In this document: positions 1 through 10,573 of the stretch, piece after piece | Layout of the letters: every line of letters starts with the position of its first letter | Position numbering within the stretch: the stretch's first letter is position 1 | Source: Hypericum androsaemum | Lineage: Eukaryota; Streptophyta; Magnoliopsida; Malpighiales; Hypericaceae | Assembly: GCA_963995505.1 (NCBI GenBank) | Contig: OZ023194.1 | Location: 12,644,428 to 12,708,427, forward strand | Direction of reading: 5' to 3' | DNA: 64,000 nt | Program-made: the position numbers and the translations under genes | Notes under the pieces: model-generated | Databases searched by the model: none | The model's input: only the letters and a program-made list of their open reading frames with translations | Told to the model about the DNA's origin: nothing

Positions 1-623
1 TGTATACCCTCGAACTCCTGCTCTAGGCCTTGGAGTAACATCAGCCGTCTCTCTTATGTTAGCCCATATAATTATAAATGTTGCATCTGGATGCATTTGT
101 TGCAGAAGAAATGCTCTAACTTCAAACTCAAACCGGAGAGCAGCAGTAATTTGCTTCATTGTTTCATGGTAACTTTGAGTTCTTATTTGTTGATACTACT
201 TCCACCGCAGTTTTCGGTTGATTATATCAACAGCTTAGCCTCTAATGATTCTATGATTCTTTAGTCCTGTTTTCTTACCTTTGGATGATATCTAGGTTCA
301 CATTCGTCACGGCATTTCTTTTGCTGCTGACGGGCGCTGCACTCAACGACCAGCACGACACTGAGAGTATGTACTTTGGAAGCTACTACTGCTACGTTGT
401 TAAACCCGGTGTGTTTGTTGGTGGTTCCATCTTAGGCCTTGCTAGCATCACTCTCGGCATTATGTATTACCTCGCCTTAAACCCTGCAAAGACGGGCAAC
501 TTCACTTGGGGCAATTCTCCAGCACCCGGCGTAGCCATGGGACAACCCCAGTTTCCACCACAAACCGCACAAGGTCCCGTCTTCGTGCACGAGGATACTT
601 ACATCAGAAGGCAGCTTGCCTGA
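1..623 (+). CDS. DUF1218 family membrane protein, 3' part (5' end outside window)
   Basis: The last two exons are visible: 2-168 and 296-623, joined across a 127-bp GT-AG intron so that TG + G restores a Trp codon (ICFIVSWFTFVTAF). Family knowledge: DUF1218 proteins are small plant four-span membrane proteins; some (MODIFYING WALL LIGNIN group) affect secondary-wall lignin. Seen here are a hydrophobic segment around LGVTSAVSLMLAHIII followed by CICC, a second at FTFVTAFLLLLTGAAL, the conserved stretch NDQHDTESMYFGSYYCYVVKPGV in part, and a third span at GGSILGLASITLGIMYYLAL. The tail is short, hydrophilic and Pro/Gln-rich and ends ...YIRRQLA. The first exon(s), with the signal-like N-terminus, lie left of the window. 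No frame break is seen in this part. Lignin involvement is family inference only. Confidence 0.88.
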
Positions 624-2693
624 CGAGCGGCTTTCGTACTCTGTCTGGATCGTGGTTGGCGAACATGTCGGGGAATGCTGCTGCTATGACCCAAGTGTCG
701 AAGGTTTGGTGGGTTTTAGTCTCAAACAGAAACTGCATTGGATCGCGTTGTGCGAGTAGAATTTGTCAGGACCTTTGCCTTGTGGTAGATACTCTCTCTA
801 GATGGGTAGTTTTCTACTCACCTTCAGTAGCAACATGATGAAGAAAAAGAATGTTCTCGTTTGGAGAATGTTGCGAACATTGCGATGCATCGTAAGAGCT
901 CCGGTTATGGTTGTACAGTTTATTTCATTTTGAGGTTAATAGTTCGTATTTTTTATTTCTGTATTTGTAGTCAAGCCGTCGGTTTTATTTAAGAGCGATT
1001 CTATATAGTATAATTTTCATTCATATGAATTTTCTTAATATAATAATTTGTATCTTACCAAAACCAAAGTGCTACTGCGGAATGAGCATGTAGATTTTTT
1101 TAAGAAACAAATTAAGTTGGAAAATTCGCAAAAAATAATATCCACAAGATTTAACTTTCTAGGGATATGACTAATAGAATATAAAGGTAATAATAAGTTA
1201 GAGTTTATCAAATCTTTATTACAAAATGTTTTACAAATATTTCTAGAACATGAATCTCCCTTCTGGACAAGGTCCTAAAACTTTTAGATCGATATTTAGA
1301 TGCTGTATCACGAAAAAGTATGTAGTAAGGAGAGAATAAAATATATCATATTACGCGATTGCGGGTGGTGTTTGCAGACTACATATTCTTAGAAAGAATA
1401 TTAAAAAGCGAACTCAATTGAATGTGGACATAAATTTCGTGACCAAAAGTGAGATTTACCGAAACAACCGCCTGAAAATGAATATATTATTTCATTTTTG
1501 TGATGTGGAGGCCAAGACCGTAATTATTGGGACCGAACCCAGAAATTTACTAGATCCGTTGATGGACAATTCCCGTTATTTTCCCACGGGCCGCGTATTT
1601 TTTCCAATTTCAACTTTTCAGGACCGACGTAGACGGGAAAGAAAGGCCGAAAATGTTTTACAATAATTCATCATCAAATATTATTTAATATATTTAATTA
1701 TTAGGACCAAGTCACACTTTTATTCTAAGTCTTAACGAACGAGTTTACTTTTTCTATAATTCAAATATTGTTAATTGGTATAAAAAAATAACCATAAAAT
1801 TATTCATTCTCAAGTCTCAACTAAGAAAATTTACATTCATCTACTACCTGGACTTTTTTTAGAAGGACTGCCTAGACTCAATAAATCAATTGACCAAATA
1901 TTATCACTCCGTCAAGTCCATTCGTCAGCAGCATGGAATAATCCTAAAAAGGATTCGCACAGAAAGATGTTCAAGTGCCGGTCTTAATTAGTACAGTGTA
2001 ATCAATATGCATTTAAAATTAATTAATTACAAGCCGTAGCCTGTAAGCATTTATATTGGCCAATAAAATTAATTACAAGTTACAACCCACGTCATGTGCA
2101 TAACAATACAGTCATTAATCAACGCGTAATGGTTCTGAATAATTCTGTATTTCAAATGTACAATGTGGTCCATTTTTTAGTGTTCCAGTAAGAAATTGTG
2201 CCATTATTTTATACCAAGGCTTTGTTTGTGTAGGGAAAGAAATTTGTTATGAAAGTAAATATTTTTATGTTGTTTGGATAATTTTATGAATATTATTAGA
2301 GAAAACTTTTTCTTTTTTTTGTTTGCACATAAAGAATTTTTTTTATGAAAATTAAAATGAAATACTTTGATGGTATCTTTTGTTTAACCGTGAATCAATA
2401 ATCACCTAGTATCTTGACTTTCACTCAGCTCTTTAAAAAATAACAAAATTATATGACAAATATTTACAATATTTATTTTTCTAATGACTTAAACTCATAT
2501 CTCTTGATTAAGATTAATCAACCAATAATTTTCCCTACTACCGTCAATTAACGGGGGGAAAATACGTAATGACCAACTAAATCTCAGTTTTACTCTCGTC
2601 GAATTCGAAATAAATAAATTGAGTACGAACCATAATTTTTATAGCAATTTGACGTGTTATAATTTAAACCCCTGGGCCCTAACTACTAATCTC
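624..2693. other. AT-rich intergenic stretch
   Basis: 3' flank of the DUF1218 gene followed by AT-rich DNA. A reading frame of 82 codons at 1418-1666 has no recognisable motif and codon use that does not differ from the surroundings. Nothing else supportable is seen. Confidence 0.5.
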
Positions 2694-3282
2694 ATCCTTT
2701 CCAAGGTTTTCAAATACGACCCAGATTTTGGGTCGAACTCCGGGTCGACCGGTCCGACCGGTTGAACCGCCGGTCAGATCGGGTAATTTTTTTACTTATA
2801 TATTAATTTTTTTGAAGTGCCACCAATATTAATAAGGCCCACCATTACTTGTTTGGTTAAAAATCTCCGGCCCAACATGGAGAAATAAGGCCCACTATTA
2901 ATAATATATATAAACTTATTTCCCTTCCAATTTAAACAAGCATTCATTTTAATTCTAAAAAAAGTAAAAAACCACCCTTCACGATTTCGTGGGTCTTGGG
3001 GTTTTTTTTCCACGATTTGGGGGTAAGAGTTTCGATCATATTTTCCTCGATGTTCTAAGTTGGAAAATTTTGGTTTAATTTTCAAGTTTTAAGCAAAAAA
3101 CCTTACGAACCCGAAATTGCCGGGTCAGTTTTCCGTACGAACCGCCCGGTCTGACCAGATTTTGGGCGGTTCGTAAGGTTGGCGTTTCAACGAGCAAACC
3201 CGGTACGCCCTTCTTACCGAATCGTGGTCCGACCGGTCGAACCACCGGTCGGACCGCGTATTTAAAAACCTTGATCCTTTCC
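2694..3282. mobile_element. Mutator-like MITE with 9-bp target duplication
   Basis: The 571-bp element (2703-3273) starts aaggttttcaaatacg and ends in its near inverse, cgtatttaaaaacctt plus one g. The same 9 bases, atcctttcc, stand on both sides (2694-2702 and 3274-3282), the target-site duplication length of Mutator-like elements. Both ends also carry inverted GC-rich blocks built on gaccggt, with a further block near 3130-3200. No transposase frame is present, so it is non-autonomous. It lies just upstream of the LEA gene's TATA box. Confidence 0.75.
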
Positions 3283-3299
3283 CTTTGGTCCCATCCTCC

Positions 3300-3309
3300 T
3301 ATATAAAAG
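3300..3309 (+). promoter_or_regulatory. TATA box of the LEA gene
   Basis: tatataaaag lies 190 bp before the ATG at 3490. The C/A-rich stretch after it fits a plant 5' leader. It is only 18 bp from the right target duplication of the upstream Mutator-like element, so the distal promoter has been displaced. Confidence 0.6.
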
Positions 3310-3489
3310 GGCACTAAAGATCACGACACACACACTTCCACCCCACCACCAACCGTGAAGTATAACCTCCAAACAAACAAGCACTTAAAATTCCAGCTAC
3401 TCACAGTCAAAGCAACCCTCCCGATTCCCAACTCTCATTATTTTTCAGTACTTTTTGCTATTCCCCGTTTGGAGGAAGGGAGAAACTTT

Positions 3490-5457
3490 ATGGCTGCCAA
3501 ATGGAAGATCAGCCAGGGGATCGCCGCCAGCTTGGGGAAGCGCGTGGTCGACCAGATCTGGACCTCCTCCTCTCCAGCTCGATCCTCTCTCAGGTAATAT
3601 ATTATTCTCTCTAAAACACTTCCCGATTTATCCACCGCCGGCAAGTGACGTCAGAATTCATGAGAAACAGTTATTATGGCGGAAGCAAGAAAAAAGAAAG
3701 AAAAAAACAACTGTTTATAGTAATCGAAGTTTAATTGCTCCCAAGTACAATTTAGGTCATGATCAATGGAGAGAAAGCGAGCTTTAGCTGTTTAATTATT
3801 AAGCTAACGTCTCGTCTTGAGTTTTTTTCTGGCTAATTTACTATGGAGAATTGGCGAGAATTTTTTCCATTTTGAAATTAGCAGTCTGAACTGTTGACGG
3901 GTCCCTTGCTTTAATCGTATATTCTGGTTGTTATTTCAGGAAAGGAATTAGTTTTTTTTATATCAATCGATATCCGACTCTATTAATCCAATTTGAGTCG
4001 AATATGATTTTCGATCGTTAACAAATCTATCACGACAAACCCGAAATTGAGACCGTAGAACAACTGATCTATCTGCTCCTTGCTGATTAAGGAATTACTT
4101 ATGCTTGTTTATGCTCTTATAATTCATTTTTGATAATGAGAAAGACGGATAAGGACACATAGTAAGCATCGGATAATGTTTTGGTGGGGGTAATTTCGTA
4201 CAAATGGATAGGCTACGTGCCGTACTATCCTGGACGGGGTCCCTTTTGGAAGACACTAGTTCTGGGGGCAGTTTAGTAAATAGAACATGCTACCTCTTCA
4301 AAAATTGTATATGCAAAAGTTGAAAGATTCTTATTTTGGGGTCATCTTATATTTGTTTAATCGGTGCGACAACCTTATATATGAGCGTGATTTCGACTAT
4401 AAAATAATGTTTATTGGGAGTTTTTTTAGGAAGTGTCTTAGCTGGGGTTTAATTGACCTACCATCCAAGGGCCTGATAGATATTGAACTACCAATTCATT
4501 TATTGATTGGTTATATATTCCCCTTTTTTAAATAAAATCTACATCTAAAGTTTTTTTTAATAAGTGAAGTATCATTTATCATAAAATAACTAATCAAAAG
4601 AGGTCACACCAAAGGTAACAGACCTAAAGAATCAGATAACACATATCAGACGGAAGATCAAGATATGCAGAATCTGATACCAAATTCTAAGAAAACTTCA
4701 AAAATAAAGCTATACCAAAAACACCCTAAGGTCAAGAAAAAAGACCTGAATATAAAAAAAACTAGTTTTGTCTATACTCTCTGTTGTTTTAGATTTGTAA
4801 TGCAATTGTCTAAATACTCGGGTTGCGAATGTGGGTTCGGGGTTTTGAAATGCAAGATTATATATAATGTTAAGCACTCTTTCCATATTTCGATTCCTTT
4901 AAGGAGGGAATCCTGTATTCGGATAAATGCAAAATGTAATTATTTGTGTATAAATAAAATTCACTTGTAAAAAATATTGAATGACTAGATATTCAACCCA
5001 CTAACTAAAATTGGTGGGTGTAGAAATTATTAAGTAACGTGATAAATAATAATTGCTATTTTTAAGGTTAATTATAATTGCTATTTCTTCTTTGTTTTTT
5101 GTTGGGCGAATACTTTATTGTTGAAATTTTCAAATCGTAATGGGTTATTTACGAGTATGGTGAACTCCAACTCGGTGCCTATGTTATAGGAGGGCTGCTC
5201 ATACATCAGTGTGGGACAAGAACTTGGACGATCATGTACGCCCGACGATTGTCCCAGACCACATGATCCAGCCCCAGTCGGACAAGTACTGAGCTCCGCA
5301 CCCGCAAACCGGTGTCTTCGGGCCTGTCACTGACCACGCTCCGGAGGCCGGAACCGCTTCGGAGTCTGTAGGCGACGGCCAGAGCTCGATACTGGAGGAG
5401 AACGCCTGGTTCCGCCCCTCCAGTCTCGAGGACTTGGAGAAACCCCATCATGTCTAG
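3490..5457 (+). pseudogene. LEA protein of the At5g17165 type, two exons, internal stop
   Basis: Exon 1 is 3490-3593 (MAAKWKISQGIAASLGKRVV, basic and amphipathic as in an organelle presequence). Exon 2 is 5190-5457; the 1.6-kb GT-AG intron joins AG + G into Arg. Across the join the frame reads ...SSLRRAAHTSVWDKNLDDH, then VRPTIVPDHMIQPQSDKY, then TGA (5290-5292), then APHPQTGVFGP and an acidic tail ending at TAG 5455-5457. Known family members read SDKYWxPHPxTGVFGP, so the TGA is TGG changed by one base. As written it makes about 68 residues instead of about 122. Splice sites, both frames and the TATA box look intact, so this is a very recent pseudogene, a truncated allele or a sequencing error. 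LEA proteins of this kind are linked to desiccation and stress; that role is family inference. Confidence 0.8.
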
Positions 5458-6668
5458 CTCTATAACCCATTATGAAGATAATCTTCAATCGCGTGCTTCT
5501 CTTGTTCTGCTTCCTTTGAATAAGTAATGTATGCATGTGTGATATTGATTAGTTATTTGGGTTTCGAGTATGCCAAAAGAAATCAGATTGGCTGCCAAAT
5601 TTTTTTTCGTGATAATCATTATTTTTAAAAATGCGGTCGGTGGTCAGAAATGGTTCGGGATTAAGAGCAAGTCAAGTCAACTTCAAAATCAGAGAACGAT
5701 TGGATCGTCGTTTAATTTAGTTGGACCAGTTGATTCACTTGTTTAAACTATTATGTCCAGATTTGATTGAGCAAAACTTTACATGATTTACAGAATTTTG
5801 CTATGTTGCGATTGATTAAATTAAAGTTTTATTACCCATAAATGATAAAAATATTATTAAAAAACATTATTCGATTGTTCGGACAGGGACACGGAAAAAA
5901 AATCTGATCGTATCGTTTTAAAAAAAACATCAGTGATAATCCACGTTATTAATGCAATTTAGTGGTGGGGCTAAATCAACTAGAAATGGGGTCAAATCAA
6001 TGAATAGACCCAGGGAAACGCCTTCCAAAACAGGGGATAAATAAGATAAGGTCCATGAGGACCCGAATAGTATCATCACGTCCGTTAGAATTTTGTACGT
6101 AATCTCAAACATGGTCAGTGGTGGTTGGGACATCAGCTACCACTTTTATGTCATCTTTATAGCATGCTGGGTCCAACAGAAAACAATGACATTAGATAGA
6201 TGAGCCAATGACGACACGGAGTTCAACTCCAAAGATCTTAAAGGTTTGTATCTTTACATGAACAAATTTTTTTGTTTGGAAATGGTGGGATGAGACTCCT
6301 ATATAAATACGAAAGAATAAATCTGAGTACAACAAAAATAACGAACTAAACATAACCAAACCTCCTGACTAGAGGGCCATAAAGCACATAACCCACTTCA
6401 GAAATGGGATCCCTTCTGTATTTTATCTTTGGGAATGAGATCCCCTCTTTACATAAACAACTTTGCAGGATGTAGTGTAGAGTTGGCAAACTACCTCTGA
6501 ATTGAAGTCTTATTCTATCCTAGACATTGCCACCACTATTTTCAATTGGTTGTTCTTTACCATCTCTGATGAAGTCGAAGCATCCACACCGTACACGTGT
6601 TCGGACGTCAAGTATGTGCAAATTTGCTACGGACGCCATTTTGAAATAAGTAGCACCCAAATGGATGA
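5458..6668. other. Intergenic stretch
   Basis: AT-rich. A TATA-like tatataaat at 6300 is followed by a 70-codon frame at 6502-6714 that runs into the next mobile element and shows no family motif. No gene is supported. Confidence 0.4.
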
Positions 6669-7847
6669 TTTTTTTAAAGAGGTAATTGCCCTCAGATCCT
6701 TGGTTATATCATAATTAAGACTAGGATTTTTGCTATTCAAAATATTATTTTACCGTCCTTATTTTTTGCAAAAATGTTGGTCTTGGGTCCTTGGATGACG
6801 TCTGCACTCGATTTTCTTTTGTTTTGTCATGTGAAATTACATTTATACCCTCAGACAAAAAAAAACAAAATTATCTCCTCTTTCAACCTCTGAATCAACT
6901 CAAGAACACTCTTAATACCAACCCAGAAAACTAATCACATAATCGACAAAAATTTCATCAAGAAAACCCACCACCGCTGGCTACAATTCACCATTCAAAA
7001 CCATTACTGTTGAGCTTCCAAATGGAATCGACTACAGGAGCTCTTGTTTGAGAATTGGGGGAAAAAGATCGAATCTTTCTTCCATCTCCATACCCAATTC
7101 GAATCAACCCTAATCCCCCTTGAAGATAAAGATGGGAGCTTCAATCCGGCGAAGAAACCATAGTTACACCTCCGACCAAGATGGGAGCTTCAAGCCGGCG
7201 AAGAAACCCTAATTCCAATCCGGAGAAGAAACCCACCTCCTCGCTACTACTACACCTCCGACCCCATCTCCAATCCGGCACCAGCTACTGGCAGCAGCCC
7301 CAGCCTTAGTTCATCGTCAGTCAAGGGGACGACGCGGAGGACATCCTCGAAGGTGAGCTCGTCGCGGAAGACCAGATCCGACCGGGAATCATCGTCGTCG
7401 AGGTGGGGAGGCCCGGGGTAGAGGACGATGTCGACGTGGGGCCCGCTCCTCGTCATCGGAGGAAAAATCAAGACTGCCCCAAGAATTCGTTAATTGGGAT
7501 GTCGACGACGAGCTTGCTCGCTCACGTGAAGATGACGAGCGGGGGTCGATATGATTGGGGTTGGGTTTGATTTCTTTAAATCTGATTTTAGTTTCTGGAT
7601 TTGTGTTGTTATGTTCTTGTTGTTCATGGTGGTATTCAAGGTTTAAGAAAAAAAAATTTTGTCTGAGGGTATAAATGTAATTTCACAAGACAAAAAAGAG
7701 AAAATCGAGTGCTGACGTCATCCAGGGACCCGAGATCAATATTTTTACAAAAAATAGGGACAATAAAATAATATTTTGAATAGCAGAGACCCTAGTTTAG
7801 TTATGATATAACCCAGGGACCTGAGGGCAATTACTCTTTTTTTTTAA
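6669..7847. mobile_element. Mutator-like element with about 190-bp inverted ends and GC-rich cargo
   Basis: The left end (from 6678, agaggtaattgccctcag) and right end (to 7838) are inverted copies of each other for about 190 bp, including an inverted pair around 6790-6860 and 7660-7730 that shares gtgaaattacatttataccc (left sense). A T-rich 9-mer, tttttttaa, can be read on both sides (6669-6677, 7839-7847), but low complexity weakens this. The centre (about 7000-7560) is GC-rich, unlike its surroundings, and holds a short repeat, gatgggagcttcaa.ccggcgaagaaacc. On the minus strand 7250-7471 is an open 73-codon frame without a family I recognise. No transposase. This is the make-up of a Pack-MULE that captured a gene piece. 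Confidence 0.68.
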
Positions 7848-8000
7848 TTTCTGTTCTATGAACACTCAAATGTGTGGCGAATCTAAATATCAAATATGGC
7901 TCCTCCACAAGTCTTGGATGTTAGCTGCCCACCACTAACGGCTATCTCTTCGGGTCAGCATGGACGTCCTAATTCCATGCCACGAGGCCACTATTCTCTC

Positions 8001-8194
8001 TATTTGGCTTGATTAGACGTGTATTGTATATGTATTTATTTCTATTCTAAGGGTGTACATGTTTAGGTAGATTCCTAATGTGTGTAAACTACTTTACCTA
8101 CGTGAACTAGGGTTAGGGTTGGCTACCAAGGTTGTATATATATCTCTGTGATGACTTAATAAGAGTTTATGCTTTTCTCTTCACAAATCGTACA
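8001..8194 (+). repeat. 5' LTR of the Copia element
   Basis: Pairs with 16625-16818. It carries a TATA-like tatatatat run near 8132 and ends cgtaca directly before the primer-binding site. Confidence 0.9.
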
Positions 8195-8216
8195 TGGAAT
8201 CAGAGCCTAAAGATCT

Positions 8217-9110
8217 ATGACGGACAAAGAAAAGAATAACGCTAGCAAAAGCTCCATAGTTTCGAGACCGCCAATGATAGACCCGAACTTACCATATTAT
8301 ATGACCTCGGCCGACAACCCTGGCGTGATTATCACACCCGTGATACTCAAGGGAGACAACTACGACGAGTGGATGAAGGCAGTACGCAACGCCTTGAAAG
8401 CCAAGAAGAAGCTGGCTTTTATCGATGGTTGCATGCAACAGCCATCCAAAATCGACCTTGACTACGATGACTAGAGTGCTGTGAACGCTATGCTTGTTGG
8501 ATGGATCTTCAACACGATAGATTCATCGTTGCGTTCAAGTGTATCGTACATGGAAAGTGCAAAGGATCTTTGGGATGATTTGAAAGAAAGTTTCTCCATT
8601 GGAAATGACATGCGCGTGTATTAGCTAAAGAGCGAAATAGCCAACTGCAAGCAATCCGGTAAGAGTCTAAGTGCTTATTACAATCGATTGAAGGGTATGT
8701 GGGAAGAAAGTACTGCTTATGTCAAGCACCCGACATGTACCTATGGTTGTAAATGCGGAGCTGATAAAGACTTGATGGTTGAATGAGAAAAAGAGAAGGT
8801 GTATCAATTCCTCATGGGCCTAGATGATTCAACCTATCGGATGGTTCGCTCGAACATCTTGAGCACAGTTCTGTTGTCCTACCTGAACCAGGTTCACGTT
8901 CGCTTAATGAACGAGGGACATTTATCACGCTGTCGCCATCACAAAGAAAGCTCGAACCGATGCTTTAAGTTTTGCAGTGCAAGCAAAGCCAAAACGAAGG
9001 TTACAAGGGCGACGCGATTAAGTCAAGAAGATTTGTGGGCACTGCAACAAGTCCGGACACAGCAAAACCGAATGCTTTTAGCTTATTGGATACCCAGACT
9101 GGTGGTATTC
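8217..9110 (+). pseudogene. Copia gag relic
   Basis: Starts at the first ATG after the primer-binding site. The N-terminal part resembles the Copia gag domain with the pattern GDNYDEWMKAVRNALKAKKK. It continues across in-frame stops (TAG 8472, TAG near 8622, TGA near 8783) and a frame change to the zinc knuckle C-x2-C-x4-H-x4-C near 9030-9075. No functional product is expected. Confidence 0.8.
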
Positions 9111-10573
9111 TGAGAAAGATGGATAACTTACTGCTAGTCGCGGGTCTCGTAGAGGCCGTATTTCTGGGCAGGGATGCGACACAGGAAGAGGACGAGGTGC
9201 GCAAGTTGTTCATGCCGCTCAAACTCTTCCTCTTGGTAGACCCACTAGCAGCGGGTGTGACAGGATTGATCTGCGTTTCCATGGATGACAGATGACCAAT
9301 GGAATCGAGTCGTTGAAGTCTTCAACGGAGCTAAGTCCGACAACATCGCTTCCAACTCAAGCAGATAAACTGTCTGATAAGGAAATTTGTACCTAATGGT
9401 TACTTGACACGGGTGCTTCTAATCACCTGACTGGCGATTTCAGTCTTTTGGATAATGTTGTGCCTCCTTGTTCGGTGGGACTACCAGATGGAAGTGAGGC
9501 TCAGGCCACAAAGGTCGGGATTGTCAAGCTCTGATGGGGCTTAATATTGCGACATGTTCTTTTTAAACCACAATTGACCTGCCATCTGATATCTGTGTCG
9601 CACTTGATTCAAGATTCACATTGTACAGCTAGCTGTGGGTGAACAGCGGGCGGGTGTACGTGTTGCGTGCGGTGGTGCATGATCGTGTGTGCAAAGCAGT
9701 CATCAGTGATTCGATTATTTTGTGGCACCAGCGTATGAGACATCCCTCACATAAAATCGTAGCTATGTTACCTTCTGTCAACAAAGATGCTAGTTAGTTA
9801 TTGGACAACCCTTGTGATGTTTATTTTTGGGCCAAACAAACTCGGACCAGTTTTGATTTAAGCACTAATAAAGCTGATGAACCTTTTGCCTTGATTCATT
9901 GTAGTTTATGGGGTCCATATCAGATACCTTTTTCCTGTGGTGCAGGATATTTTTTGACGATCGTTGATGACTGCTCATGAGCAGTATGGATTTATTTATT
10001 AGCTGAAAAGAGTGAAGTCGGATCTATCTTTCCAACTTTTTGTACCATGATTATGACGCTGTTCAACAAACAAGTTAAGATTGTTCGCAGTGACAACGAA
10101 TCAGAGTTCATTGGACTTCGTCCTTATCTATGAGGGCATAGAATCTTGCATCAGACTTCATGTGTCGATATTGCACAACAGAATGGGCGAGTTGAACAGA
10201 AACATCTCCATATTCTAAATGTTGGCCGTGCTTTGCGCTTCCAGGCAAACTTCGAGGTTCTCGAAAAAAGATAGCGAAAAAAATGATCATTCCTTTTTCT
10301 GTTTCTGCTTATATATGAAATGTCGAATTTGACTAAGTTTATTTTTAGGAAATCCTGAATCAGACCATTTGGCCAAATTCTAATTGAAATGAAATATTGA
10401 GTATAACTCCATATAATTTGAGTATAAAGAAAGATACAACCAAAACCTAACTTGCACGAGATTCAACAACCTAAACTACGGGCAGTCCCGAGCAGACTGG
10501 CCTATCGCAAGGAAAACTATAACCAAAATTCTTTTTATCTGGCATTAACTTAGAACCACACGCATCTAAAGAG

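Noticed and set aside
1418..1666. 82-codon frame
   Set aside because: No motif, no splice or promoter context, AT-rich surroundings.
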